NCBI RefSeq assembly: GCF_005869935.1
Contig: NZ_SZQF01000005.1
Span: 124,001 to 188,000 of the forward strand
Reading direction: 5' to 3'
From: Winogradskyella algicola
GTDB taxonomy: Bacteria; Bacteroidota; Bacteroidia; Flavobacteriales; Flavobacteriaceae
Length of the DNA stretch: 64,000 nucleotides
The notes below the pieces were generated by a model. It searched no databases. It had not been told where the DNA came from and saw only the letters and a list, made by a program, of their open reading frames with translations. This document shows, one piece after another, positions 1 through 7,603 of this stretch. The first letter of the stretch is position 1, and the number at the start of each line of letters is the position of its first letter. Made by a program: the position numbers and the translations under genes.

Positions 1-2
1 GG

Positions 3-1559
3 AATGCACCAATGGCCGTAAGTAAGCATCAACCAGATCGTTTTTATATGGGAAGCCAATATTTACACAAATCTGAAGATATGGGTAATACATGGGAAGT
101 TATATCGCCGGATTTAACTACTAATGACCCAACAAAACAAAACCAAGAAGATTCAGGAGGTTTATCTATGGATAATTCTGGTGCAGAAAATCATACTACC
201 ATATTCACTATTGCAGAATCTCCACTAGATGAGAATATTATTTGGGTAGGTACAGATGATGGTAATGTGCAAGTTACTAGAGATGGTGGTAAAAACTGGA
301 CTAATACTACACCGAATATTTCAGGATTGCCTGCCAATACTTGGGTATATCATATTGAAGCCAGTGTGCATGGCAAAGGTACTGCGTATGCCGTTTTTGA
401 TGGTCATACCAAAGGTGACATGAAACCTTATGCATACAAAACAACCGACTATGGAAAGTCATGGACAAATATTATTTCTGATGATGTAGAAATCTTTGCT
501 AGAAATATTCAAGAGGACTATGAAAATGAAAATTTACTCTACTTAGGAACTGAGTTTGGACTGTACATAACTTTAGATGGCGGTAAAAGTTGGAGTAAAT
601 TTAAAAATAATATGCCATCAGTTGCGGTTCATTTCATTGACCTTCAAGCTAAAACTAACGATTTGGTTATGGGTACACATGGACGAGGTGTTATTATCAT
701 AGATGATATTTCGCCACTTAGAGAAATTAATTCTAAAGTTTTAAGCAAAAAGTTACATTTCTTTGAAAGTGACCCTTTTGTAATGAATGATAACAGTGGT
801 GCTTTTGGCAATGGTTTTGGTGCAGAAACGCAGTTTGTGGGTTCCAATGGGCCTTCTGGTGCTCTAATTAAATACTTACTTCCTAAACGACATACCTTCG
901 GAAAAATGACCATGGAAATACAAGATATGGATGGTAATAAGATAGTGTCTTTGACACCAGGTAAAGCCAAAGGTATTAATATTGTGAATTGGAATTATAC
1001 AATTAAAAACCCTAAAGTAGCCAAGGGAAAGACCTTTAGCTTTGGTGGATTTACCTCACCTAGAGTTTCAGCAGGAGAATACAAAGCGGTTATTAAAAAA
1101 GGTAAAGAAACTTTTGAGCATGTATTTGAAGTTAAGAATGATACAGATACTGGTTTGAGTAAAGCTGATATTGATATGAAGCACAAAACAACTATGAAAA
1201 TGTACAATATGACTCAAGAACTTGCCTATATGGTATATGAGTTAGATGCGTTGTATGAAGCCACTAAGGGTAAAAAGGCAAAAGTAGCTAATGCACTAAA
1301 CGAGCTTAAGAAAACATTAGTTGTTACTACAGGCGACAATTACGTAGGCTCAGCAGAACCACAGTTAAGAGAAAAAATGGCAGATTTATATGCCAAAATC
1401 GCTGGCAGCTATGATGCACCTTCTAATGCAGAACTAGCTAACCTTGAAGTTATTGAAAAACGATTTAACAATGCTAAATCCGACTTTAAAAAATTGAAGA
1501 AAAAAACTAATCCTGAAGAACTTGAATTAAAAACCTTTGACGAATTCATTAATGAATAA
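3..1559 (+). CDS. BNR/Asp-box repeat (VPS10/sortilin-like) protein, C-terminal part, 5' end outside window
   Basis: The reading frame is open from the first bases, so only the last ~518 residues are seen; the ATG at base 12 is internal. Repeated Asp-box motifs (S/T-x-D-x-G-x-x-W type) such as RDGGKNW, DYGKSW and LDGGKSW lie within the first ~195 visible residues and mark blades of a BNR/sortilin-like beta-propeller. The segment HGRGVIIIDDISPLR is typical of the end of the propeller in large secreted Bacteroidota proteins often labelled glycosyl hydrolase or VPS10-domain protein. The last ~130 residues are Lys/Glu-rich and probably helical. A secretion signal would be upstream of the window. 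No catalytic residues are identifiable, so enzymatic activity is not claimed. It stands alone and ends before a strong terminator. Confidence 0.8.
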   Translation, partial: NAPMAVSKHQPDRFYMGSQYLHKSEDMGNTWEVISPDLTTNDPTKQNQEDSGGLSMDNSGAENHTTIFTIAESPLDENIIWVGTDDGNVQVTRDGGKNWTNTTPNISGLPANTWVYHIEASVHGKGTAYAVFDGHTKGDMKPYAYKTTDYGKSWTNIISDDVEIFARNIQEDYENENLLYLGTEFGLYITLDGGKSWSKFKNNMPSVAVHFIDLQAKTNDLVMGTHGRGVIIIDDISPLREINSKVLSKKLHFFESDPFVMNDNSGAFGNGFGAETQFVGSNGPSGALIKYLLPKRHTFGKMTMEIQDMDGNKIVSLTPGKAKGINIVNWNYTIKNPKVAKGKTFSFGGFTSPRVSAGEYKAVIKKGKETFEHVFEVKNDTDTGLSKADIDMKHKTTMKMYNMTQELAYMVYELDALYEATKGKKAKVANALNELKKTLVVTTGDNYVGSAEPQLREKMADLYAKIAGSYDAPSNAELANLEVIEKRFNNAKSDFKKLKKKTNPEELELKTFDEFINE

Positions 1560-1586
1560 GTTTTCTTATTAAAGTAGTTTGAATAG

Positions 1587-1622
1587 AAAAAGAGGTCAGT
1601 TTTTAGAAATTGACCTCTTTTT
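1587..1622 (+). terminator. Rho-independent terminator of the BNR-repeat gene
   Basis: A perfect 12-bp stem (AAAAAGAGGTCA with TGACCTCTTTTT) and a 12-nt loop begin 28 bases after the stop codon. The U-run is part of the 3' arm. Confidence 0.85.
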
Positions 1623-1717
1623 GTTAATAAGACCGTTAACAACAATATCGTTTACACTATGCAAACAAAGTGTTAATGGTTAATTTTAATTTCATATAAA
1701 TCCTAAATGACTTAACC

Positions 1718-2134
1718 ATGGCTTCACGCACAAAGCATTTATTATCCATTAGACCTGTAATTTCTTCTGCAAAAATTTATGATTCTATGAGTTCTGATGA
1801 GTTATTTCAGAATAAAACGTTACGTCCAATCATAAAGATGCAGCACAATTTGTTTATAGCTGTTTTTAAAAATTACATTGCTAAACGCAAAAATGTATAT
1901 TACGAATTAACTCTATCTAAACAATTAGCATACATAGATAATGCTATTCATAAGGATATGAAATTTAGAAATTCTATAAAAGGAATGATTATTGGACAAT
2001 TTACAGAAGAAGAATATGCGCTTTATATTCAGAATTCATCTGCATTGAACAAACGTATGATGAATATCGTAAAAGAACGATTATTAGATAGTATTCAGGC
2101 ATTTAACAAACCCGAAGTATTAGAAGCCGTTTAA
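1718..2134 (+). CDS. conserved flavobacterial hypothetical protein
   Basis: This is a 138-residue soluble protein without signal peptide or membrane segment, rich in Lys, Asn and Ile. Proteins of this appearance (N-terminal LLSIRP, then NKTLRPIIKMQHN, and a C-terminal NSSALNKRMMNIVKERL block) recur in Flavobacteriaceae and are sometimes labelled glyoxalase, but no glyoxalase fold motif or metal ligand set is visible here, so that name is not adopted. Its stop codon overlaps the stop codon of the convergent DUF2461 gene by four bases. Function is unknown. Confidence 0.75.
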   Translation: MASRTKHLLSIRPVISSAKIYDSMSSDELFQNKTLRPIIKMQHNLFIAVFKNYIAKRKNVYYELTLSKQLAYIDNAIHKDMKFRNSIKGMIIGQFTEEEYALYIQNSSALNKRMMNIVKERLLDSIQAFNKPEVLEAV

Positions 2135-2808
2135 AGCAATGATTCACCATTAAGGTTTGTTGTAAGCACATCACTCATATAATCAAAGAAAGGTCTAATT
2201 TTCTTAAAATCATCATTTACGCTCTCAACAAAATTGTACTGTAACACGGCTTCATCCGAGTACTTTTTTATAAAGATGTATTGCTTTTTACGAATAAGAT
2301 CTATAGCAGGATGATCTCTATCAAAGCCTTTTGGTGCTGTTTTTAGCTCATCACCTACAAAACCTCCCCAAGTTTCACTAAAAGTTTTATTATTAAGAAT
2401 ATCTCTCATCTCACTATCGTCCATCTCAAATTCTTTTCTAATTCTTAGTAAATCTTCCTTATTTGGCTCCCAAAATCCTGTTGCTATAAACGATTCGTTA
2501 TTAGGTTGAATATGCAAATAATAACCTCCTCTCAATTCAGGTTTTTTTCTTGTAAAAGAGCCTCCAAAATGGGTTTTGTACGGTAGCTTATTCTTTGAAA
2601 AACGTACGTCTCTGTATATTCTGAAAATTTTTATCTTTTCAATCTGATCGTGAGTACTCATTAATTCACCTAAATGGTTGTATGCAGATTTAATTTTAGC
2701 TTCAATAGCTTTAAACTCTGGTTTATGTTCATTAAACCAATCTCTATTATTGTTTTTAGCTAGTTTTTTAAAGAAGGGAAAAGTCTCATTTGGTATGGTA
2801 GCACTCAT
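2131..2808 (-). CDS. DUF2461 family protein
   Basis: The sequence has the hallmarks of the DUF2461 / TIGR02453 family: the N-terminal FFKKLAKNNNRDWFNEHK block, a central RDVRFSKNKLPYKTHFGGSF segment, and GGYYLHIQPN. It is 225 residues from the chosen start, as is usual for the family. An ATG 13 codons upstream would add a hydrophobic stretch (MMAFFYFYTN) not expected in this cytoplasmic family, so the start at MSATIP is preferred. The biochemical role of DUF2461 is unknown. It converges with the preceding small gene, overlapping it by four bases, and follows a terminator, so it is probably monocistronic. Confidence 0.85.
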   Translation of the reverse strand: MSATIPNETFPFFKKLAKNNNRDWFNEHKPEFKAIEAKIKSAYNHLGELMSTHDQIEKIKIFRIYRDVRFSKNKLPYKTHFGGSFTRKKPELRGGYYLHIQPNNESFIATGFWEPNKEDLLRIRKEFEMDDSEMRDILNNKTFSETWGGFVGDELKTAPKGFDRDHPAIDLIRKKQYIFIKKYSDEAVLQYNFVESVNDDFKKIRPFFDYMSDVLTTNLNGESLL

Positions 2809-2834
2809 AGTTCTTTTGTTTGTATAAAAATAAA

Positions 2835-2862
2835 AAAAAGCCATCAATAGTGATGGCTTTTT
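2835..2862 (-). terminator. terminator downstream of the secreted hypothetical gene
   Basis: A 12-bp perfect stem (AAAAAGCCATCA / TGATGGCTTTTT) closes a 4-nt loop. It lies after the stop codon at 2881 on the minus strand and carries T-runs on both sides, so it could work in both directions. Confidence 0.85.
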
Positions 2863-2880
2863 AAAGTTATCTATTTAAAA

Positions 2881-3420
2881 TTACAGTTTATTATCATTAA
2901 ATTTTTCAATGATTAGGGTGCCTTCATCATCATAGTATTCAATAATAAACATATTGTCTTTGAAATACCCAATACCACTGTAATCGTTTGTGCTAAATAA
3001 ATACACATCGGCATTGTTTGAAAATCTGGCATTACCAATTAACTTTTTTGATTTGTTGTCAACAATTTCAAATCCAGAATTGGTTGGATTAAAGTTATAG
3101 ACCATTCCGTCTTTTTTATAATAACTTACTTTTGCCTGATCATCATAAAATGGATCGTTATCATTATCAATATATATAACTTTTGAAACTTTGGTAGCGG
3201 GAAAAACCCTTGGAGCATCTATTGTACCTTTGTATTTAGGATCTGTTTTGATTTCTTGCTCTTTTGTTGTTTTTACCATGACCTTTTTTTCGACCATTTC
3301 ACCATCTTCCATAACGTTGATAATTCTGGTTTTGGTTTCAACAATTTTATCTTTATTCTCTTTCTGTGCCTGCACACCAACAAACATTGTAAGTGCTAAG
3401 GCTAATATCTTAATTTTCAT
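2881..3420 (-). CDS. secreted hypothetical protein
   Basis: A 179-residue protein with a clear signal peptide (MKIKILALALTMFVGVQAQ, cleavage near residue 18). The mature part is charged, with a KTTKEQEIKTDP segment, an acidic patch (IDNDNDPFYDD) and several aromatic beta-strand-like stretches (YLFSTNDYSGIGYF). No lipobox and no T9SS sorting domain are seen, so it is probably periplasmic. It sits first downstream of the two acidic lipoprotein genes on the same strand, and may belong to the same stress-associated group. Family not recognised. Confidence 0.7.
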   Translation of the reverse strand: MKIKILALALTMFVGVQAQKENKDKIVETKTRIINVMEDGEMVEKKVMVKTTKEQEIKTDPKYKGTIDAPRVFPATKVSKVIYIDNDNDPFYDDQAKVSYYKKDGMVYNFNPTNSGFEIVDNKSKKLIGNARFSNNADVYLFSTNDYSGIGYFKDNMFIIEYYDDEGTLIIEKFNDNKL

Positions 3421-3469
3421 TTTTCTAATAATTTATTTGATTCTGTGATTAAAGCTTAATGGCAGATTA

Positions 3470-3682
3470 TTACTTACCACCATTTTCTTCTTTAACCTCT
3501 TCTATTTCGTCTTTTAAGTCTTCTGCAGCGTCTTTTACATCATCACTAGCTTCTTCTAATTCATCACTAACTTCGTCTAATGCATGCTCAACTTTTTCAT
3601 CTGGTGTTTTTTGCTCTCTACAGCTCGTAATAAATACACTAAGGCTAAACAGAGCTAAAAACAGATATGATAATCGTTTCAT
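3470..3682 (-). CDS. small acidic lipoprotein, copy 1
   Basis: A 70-residue protein: a hydrophobic signal peptide ends at a lipobox-like site (FITSC, Cys at residue 20), then SCREQK, followed by an almost entirely acidic/Lys helix (heptads of Glu, Asp, Leu and Val) that looks like an amphipathic or coiled-coil rod. It is paralogous to the gene immediately upstream (3694-3876): both start MK(R/K)(L/F)(S/T)Y, carry the lipobox in the same place and share SCREQK. The two genes are 11 bases apart, so they are probably cotranscribed. Function unknown; small surface or periplasmic lipoprotein is the most that can be inferred. Confidence 0.75.
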   Translation of the reverse strand: MKRLSYLFLALFSLSVFITSCREQKTPDEKVEHALDEVSDELEEASDDVKDAAEDLKDEIEEVKEENGGK

Positions 3683-3693
3683 TATTGTCTATT

Positions 3694-3876
3694 TTATCTA
3701 TTATCAACTGCATCTTCTACTTCATCAGATACATCGTCTGCTGCATCCTCAATAGCATCGCCAGTATCATCTACTGCTTCCTCTATTTTTTCGCCAGTAG
3801 ATTTTTGTTCTCTACAGCTTGTAGTTAATAAACTAAGACTAAATAATGCTATAAATAAATATGTGAACTTCTTCAT
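3694..3876 (-). CDS. small acidic lipoprotein, copy 2
   Basis: A 60-residue lipoprotein: signal peptide, lipobox LLTTSC with Cys at residue 20, then SCREQKSTGEKIEEAVDD and repeated D-A-x-D-D-V/A units giving a strongly acidic helix. It is the paralogue of the 70-residue gene just downstream, and the pair looks like a tandem duplication. Neighbouring genes (DUF1328 peptide, MscS channel, Dps) suggest expression in envelope or general stress, which is inference from context only. Confidence 0.75.
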   Translation of the reverse strand: MKKFTYLFIALFSLSLLTTSCREQKSTGEKIEEAVDDTGDAIEDAADDVSDEVEDAVDNR

Positions 3877-3920
3877 TGTTTTAAATTTTAGTGGTTAATG
3901 TTTTGTTTGCTATGCTTGCT

Positions 3921-4085
3921 TTATAGTTTTTTTGCTGATCCTCTAAAAAGAGAAATAACAAATAATATTAAGAATAGAAAGAAACATATCTTTGCTATTG
4001 TGGCAGCTCCTCCTGCTATTCCACCAAATCCTAAGATTCCGGCTATGATTGCAATAATTACAAATGTGATTGTCCAACGTAACAT
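3921..4085 (-). CDS. DUF1328 / UPF0391 small membrane protein
   Basis: Reading the minus strand from the ATG at 4085 gives a 54-residue protein that starts [20 protein letters not shown] and continues [16 protein letters not shown], ending RGSAKKL. This is the pattern of the DUF1328 (YtjA / UPF0391) family: two short transmembrane helices joined by a glycine-rich FGGIAGGAA turn. Members are commonly found near stress genes in many bacteria; the molecular function is not known. It lies between the acidic lipoprotein pair and the MscS gene, all on the minus strand, 108 bases downstream of mscS with a palindrome cluster between them. Confidence 0.9.
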   Translation of the reverse strand: MLRWTITFVIIAIIAGILGFGGIAGGAATIAKICFFLFLILFVISLFRGSAKKL

Positions 4086-4117
4086 AATTTTAAATTTTTA
4101 AATGATTAGTGTTTTTA

Positions 4118-4164
4118 GTTTCTGACTTTCAGAAACCATGGTTCTTTCAGTGACTTTCACTGAA
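4118..4164. repeat. tandem palindrome cluster between mscS and the DUF1328 gene
   Basis: Two perfect 8-bp stems, each with a 3-nt CTT loop, stand in tandem: 4118-4136 (GTTTCTGA / TCAGAAAC) and 4146-4164 (TTCAGTGA / TCACTGAA). They are joined by a third palindrome, AACCATGGTT, which competes with the first stem. No T-run follows in either direction, so a simple terminator is unlikely. It may be a double operator or an mRNA processing/stability element. Confidence 0.7.
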
Positions 4165-4193
4165 TAGATAATAGTGTGTAGGATTTGTTAGTT

Positions 4194-5096
4194 TTAGTTA
4201 TTTGAAAACGCTTCTTGCAACTCTGGTGACTTAACACTAAGCTTGTTATCAAATTGAAGTGTTCTGATTGGAAAAGGAATGTTAATACCTTCTTTATCGT
4301 AAGCCTTTTTGATTTCTATAATGGCTTTTGTTTTTGCTCTTAACTTTTCGAGCATACTTTCGGCATCAATCCAGAATCTGCATAAGTAGTTTATAGAACT
4401 GTCGCCAAATTCTGTGTAGTAGAACTCTACGTCTTCTGGTTTTTCAACCTGATCAAAAGTTTCAGCGATTACTTCTTTTGTTAACTGTTCCACCTTTTCT
4501 AAATCAGACTCGTATCCTACTCCACACTCTAAGAATACTCGCATTCTTGTTGTTAAGGAGTAATTTTTAAGTGGATTTTCTAATATCGTTTTATTTGGGA
4601 TAACAACAATATTATTATCAGCTTCTTTTAATGTAAAGTCTTTGAGGTTAATATCAATAACTTCACCAGAAAAACCTGTAGTTTCTACCCAATTACCAAT
4701 TTGAATTTTCTTTCTAAACGATAATATAAGGCCTGCAAAGGTATTTGCTAAGGTGCCTTGTAAAGCTAACCCTATGGCCAAACCTACTACACCAGCACCT
4801 GCTAATAATGAGGTTAGTGCTTTACCTAAATTCATTACACCCAGCGCAACGAATAATCCTATAGCTACTACAACAACTGTTGTTACTCTTGCAATAGCTG
4901 TAGTTATTGATTCTTGATTTACCTTCCTAGATACTAGTTTCCTCACTAGTTTGCTAATGTACTTGGCTGCAAAATAGGACGCAACCATAACCAAAATGGC
5001 TAGTATAAAGTTGGGTATATATTCTATAATTGTATTAAACCAACCTTCGAGTTTAGAAATAAGATTCCCAAAGGCAGTATTAAATTGCTCTTTCAT
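4194..5096 (-). CDS. MscS-family mechanosensitive ion channel
   Basis: A 300-residue small-conductance mechanosensitive channel of the short MscS type. Three hydrophobic helices occupy about residues 25-45, 68-88 and 90-125. The third is Gly/Ala-rich (SLLAGAGVVGLAIGLALQGT), the pore-lining TM3 signature, followed by the LANTFAGLILSFRKKIQIGNWVE motif that leads into the beta domain. The cytoplasmic part contains the family's IPNKTILENPLKNYS segment. It would act in the inner membrane, releasing solutes on hypo-osmotic shock. It lies 53 bases downstream of dps on the same strand, consistent with a stress group. Confidence 0.92.
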   Translation of the reverse strand: MKEQFNTAFGNLISKLEGWFNTIIEYIPNFILAILVMVASYFAAKYISKLVRKLVSRKVNQESITTAIARVTTVVVVAIGLFVALGVMNLGKALTSLLAGAGVVGLAIGLALQGTLANTFAGLILSFRKKIQIGNWVETTGFSGEVIDINLKDFTLKEADNNIVVIPNKTILENPLKNYSLTTRMRVFLECGVGYESDLEKVEQLTKEVIAETFDQVEKPEDVEFYYTEFGDSSINYLCRFWIDAESMLEKLRAKTKAIIEIKKAYDKEGINIPFPIRTLQFDNKLSVKSPELQEAFSNN

Positions 5097-5149
5097 TTTT
5101 ATGATGTTTTAATAATTAAATGTTTGTTTTTTCGCTCTATATAAGCCTA

Positions 5150-5641
5150 CTAAACCTCATTTAATTGTGATGCGGTTTCTTTGGTGAATGCATCTAACAT
5201 CCAACTGCTTTTTTCTAATTCTCTAATGTAAGCACCTATAAGATCAATAGTACCTTCGTCGTTAGTTTGCTCTGCTTTATCAATTACTTTAGACATTTGC
5301 TTTAGTAGTACTGCATGGTTGTTTAAAATAGCATCTACCATTTCTTTATCGGTCTTTTTTGATGACACTTCTTCAATTGATGAAGCCTTTAAATAATCTT
5401 TTAAATTACTCATAGGATGGTATCTGAGCGTAAGAATTCTTTCGGCAATTTCATCTATTTTTATTCTTGCATCTGTGTATAATTCTTCAAATTTTTCGTG
5501 TAATTCAAAGAAGTTGTCGCCTAAGATATTCCAATGAAAATTTCTTAAGTTTTGATAATAAATGTGATAATCTGCTAATAAAGTGTTTAATTCTACAACA
5601 GTTGGTAATAATTTTTCGTCATTCATGTTTAAGTAACTCAT
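5150..5641 (-). CDS. dps: Dps family DNA-binding ferritin-like protein
   Basis: A 163-residue protein with the Dps ferroxidase ligands in correct spacing: His36 (NFHW), His48 (ELHEKF), Asp63 and Glu67 (IDEIAE). The RNFHWNILGDNFFELHEKFEEL stretch covers Dps helices A-B. Family members form 12-subunit shells that oxidise and store iron with peroxide and protect DNA in the cytoplasm. A second in-frame ATG at codon 6 is an alternative start. The 250-base upstream region is shared with a divergent small gene and contains a 9-bp-arm palindrome that may be an operator. Confidence 0.93.
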   Translation of the reverse strand: MSYLNMNDEKLLPTVVELNTLLADYHIYYQNLRNFHWNILGDNFFELHEKFEELYTDARIKIDEIAERILTLRYHPMSNLKDYLKASSIEEVSSKKTDKEMVDAILNNHAVLLKQMSKVIDKAEQTNDEGTIDLIGAYIRELEKSSWMLDAFTKETASQLNEV

Positions 5642-5704
5642 AACTATTGTTTTAATTTTTAATGGTTTGTTTCGTTTCCATTCAATCTAATAGACACATA
5701 CGCT

Positions 5705-5725
5705 CCTGTCAAGAGACTTAACAGG
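5705..5725 (-). promoter_or_regulatory. candidate dps operator (imperfect palindrome)
   Basis: Arms CCTGTCAAG and CTTAACAGG flank a 3-base centre, with a single mismatch. On the minus strand the palindrome contains TTGACAGG, which could be the -33 element of the dps promoter about 70 bases before the start codon. The regulator is unknown; the sequence does not match the PerR or OxyR consensus. Confidence 0.4.
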
Positions 5726-5841
5726 CTTTAACCATTTAGCGGAGCTATTAACATAATATTTTGTTAAAGAAACTTTTAAATGTTAATAGAATTTAACGTG
5801 TTGATATTTTAAATTAGAATTGTTAAAAATAAACTTGTGAG

Positions 5842-5875
5842 TTGATATAATTTTCAGTATAATGCGGTACTTTTA
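5842..5875 (+). promoter_or_regulatory. candidate promoter of the 73-residue gene
   Basis: TTG at 5842-5844 and TACTTTTA at 5868-5875 (one mismatch to TAnnTTTG), 23 bases apart, end 18 bases before the ATG. Confidence 0.4.
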
Positions 5876-5893
5876 AAAACACATACTAATTTT

Positions 5894-6115
5894 ATGGGTA
5901 GACCAGCAACAAGACCAACAAAGCTTAAAGATGGTTTCTATATTGAAATCAGAAACAAAGGTTCTAAATCGGGTGTTAAGCTATATAGCGGCACCAAACT
6001 ACAAATGCACCGCGCAATAAAAATGTACGAACGTTCTAAGGAAGTGCTAATATTAGGTGAATCCGTAAACGGAAAATTTGTTGAGAAAGAACCAAAATTA
6101 CATGTTGTAGAATAA
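5894..6115 (+). CDS. small basic conserved hypothetical protein
   Basis: A 73-residue protein starting MGRPATRPTKLKDGFYIEIRN. The GRPxxRP opening resembles an AT-hook-like basic patch, followed by a compact beta-rich segment (GFYIEIRNKGSKSGVKLYSG) and a helical stretch. Proteins of this appearance are widespread in Flavobacteriaceae and uncharacterised. The basic N-terminus would permit nucleic acid binding, which is inference. The gene is divergent from dps and is followed 18 bases later by a strong terminator, so it is monocistronic. Confidence 0.75.
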   Translation: MGRPATRPTKLKDGFYIEIRNKGSKSGVKLYSGTKLQMHRAIKMYERSKEVLILGESVNGKFVEKEPKLHVVE

Positions 6116-6133
6116 CAAAATATACAAATTACG

Positions 6134-6165
6134 AAAAGGGTGAAAGTAAAATTTCACCCTTTTTT
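6134..6165 (+). terminator. terminator of the 73-residue gene
   Basis: A 12-bp perfect stem AAAAGGGTGAAA / TTTCACCCTTTT, with a 6-nt loop, runs into a T-tract. Confidence 0.88.
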
Positions 6166-6276
6166 ATTGCCTATAAATAAGTGCCCAAAATCATCGTCTA
6201 TGATTTTTTTTATAAATTGTTATTAGAATAACAGGTTATTTCTGTTAAGAAAACTAACTAATTAAATCAATTTATT

Positions 6277-6711
6277 ATGACAACTTCAATTAACAAACCA
6301 CCTATTTGGTTTTGGGTTTTGAGTGCAATTGCTCTTGTTTGGAATGCCCTTGGTGTTCATGGTTACATAAGCCAGGCTTACGAATTATCTGCTTACACCG
6401 ACGCCTATACTAAAGATCAACTAGAAGTGATGTCTACACTTCCCGCTTGGTACACAGCTTTATTTGCTATTGCTGTTTTTTCTGGTGCAATAGGAAGTAT
6501 ACTCCTGTTATTAAGGAAAAAAACAGCGAAATTACTGCTTATTTTATCATTTATTGCTGCAACTATACAAATGGTTTATTTCTTGTTTATTGCAGATTTA
6601 AAGGGTGTAGATTTTAATGCTAATGAAATTATGGCATACATGATAATTGTATTTGCTCTATTTTTAGTGTGGTTTTCAAGTCATTCTGCTAAAAAAGGCT
6701 GGATACATTAA
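6277..6711 (+). CDS. four-helix integral membrane protein, unknown function
   Basis: A 144-residue protein with four hydrophobic segments at about residues 10-30, 57-78, 84-105 and 117-136. The loop between helices 1 and 2 contains YTDAYTKDQLEVMSTLPAWYTALFAIAVF. Similar small inner-membrane proteins beginning with INKPPIWFWVLSAIALVWNALG occur in many marine flavobacteria without assigned function. It is a single gene, flanked upstream by 160 bases of non-coding sequence and downstream by a hairpin terminator. Confidence 0.75.
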   Translation: MTTSINKPPIWFWVLSAIALVWNALGVHGYISQAYELSAYTDAYTKDQLEVMSTLPAWYTALFAIAVFSGAIGSILLLLRKKTAKLLLILSFIAATIQMVYFLFIADLKGVDFNANEIMAYMIIVFALFLVWFSSHSAKKGWIH

Positions 6712-6734
6712 CTTATAATTAACCAACCAAAAGT

Positions 6735-6768
6735 AAAAGGGAATTAGCGTTTGTTAGTTCCTTTTTTT
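6735..6768 (+). terminator. terminator between the membrane protein gene and truA
   Basis: A 12-bp stem with two G-U pairs (AAAAGGGAATTA with TAGTTCCTTTTT) and an 8-nt loop ends in a T-run. It overlaps the 3' end of the convergent truA-like gene by two bases. Confidence 0.7.
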
Positions 6769-7552
6769 ATTCAAAATCTAATCTATGAAGTATAAGTCCT
6801 GAGGCTGGTGCTATGTAATCCATAACCTCTTTACTATCCTCTTTTAAGGATTCCTTTACGTAATCTAAAGTTACTTCTCCTCTACCTAATTTTATAAGGC
6901 AACCCATCATCAATCGAATTTGGTTTCGCATAAAACCTTTTCCTCTTATCTTAAAAACATAAGACTCTTTAGGGAAAAAATTAGCTTTATAAATATCGTT
7001 ATCTATAATTTCACAATATTCTATTGTTCGATGATATTCCCCTTTATCTGTAGCTTTGTAGCAATACGTCTTAAAGTTGTGAGAACCTTGAAACAGCTTT
7101 GCTCCTTCTTTCATTAACGCTATGTTAAGAGGTTCTAAAATAGTCGTTAAAATAGGCGCACAAAACGGATGATTTTTCTGTCCATGAGAGAACACATAAT
7201 GGTATTCTTTAATTTTAGAATCCTGAATAATATTAAAATCTTTATCAACTTCTTCAATAGAAAGGGCTCTTATATCTTGTGGCAAATTATGATTAAATAG
7301 TGCTAAGAATTCAGTAAAATCAGTAATTGGATTGTTATAAATAAATAACTCTAATGCAGCTTCATTAGCAGAGACCATAGCGTCTGTTCTACCAGCACCA
7401 AGAGTTTTAAACCTTATATCACCCAATATATACTTTAAGGTTCTATCTATCATAAGATGCAAAGTTTTTACATCTGGTTGCTTTTGCCAACCATGAAATC
7501 GATACCCTAAATATTGAATTTTTATAAGATAGTAATAACGCTTATCAAACAT
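6767..7552 (-). CDS. tRNA pseudouridine synthase, TruA family
   Basis: A 261-residue TruA-family enzyme. The N-terminus YYYLIKIQYLGYRFHGWQKQP is diagnostic for TruA, and the catalytic aspartate is Asp57 in GAGRTDAMVSANEA. Family members isomerise uridines in the anticodon arm of tRNA. Two usually conserved positions of the AGRTDxGVHA motif are changed (Gly to Met, His to Ser), which is typical of a divergent flavobacterial TruA paralogue rather than the main TruA, so the symbol truA is withheld. The start MFDKRY is preferred over an ATG 17 codons upstream, which would add an unrelated hydrophobic stretch. Later blocks FKIRGKGFMRNQIRLMMG and APASGLILHRLDF fit the family. Confidence 0.85.
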   Translation of the reverse strand: MFDKRYYYLIKIQYLGYRFHGWQKQPDVKTLHLMIDRTLKYILGDIRFKTLGAGRTDAMVSANEAALELFIYNNPITDFTEFLALFNHNLPQDIRALSIEEVDKDFNIIQDSKIKEYHYVFSHGQKNHPFCAPILTTILEPLNIALMKEGAKLFQGSHNFKTYCYKATDKGEYHRTIEYCEIIDNDIYKANFFPKESYVFKIRGKGFMRNQIRLMMGCLIKLGRGEVTLDYVKESLKEDSKEVMDYIAPASGLILHRLDFE

Positions 7553-7603
7553 TTTTACAAGAACGTTATTTTGCAGAAGAATCCAAAAATTTAAAACAAA
7601 CAA

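Noticed and set aside
644..970. Minus-strand open frame within the BNR-repeat gene
   Set aside because: It is antisense to a well-supported coding region and has no recognisable family or start context.
3459..3755. Plus-strand Ser-rich open frame across the acidic lipoprotein genes
   Set aside because: It is the complement of the Glu/Asp codons of two paralogous lipoproteins with clear lipoboxes.
3898..4101. Plus-strand 67-codon open frame opposite the DUF1328 gene
   Set aside because: The minus strand encodes a recognisable family member; the plus strand frame is its shadow.
7152..7300. Possible frame disruption in the truA-like gene because of its unusual catalytic loop
   Set aside because: The frame is continuous and all downstream family blocks are present, so it is divergence rather than damage.
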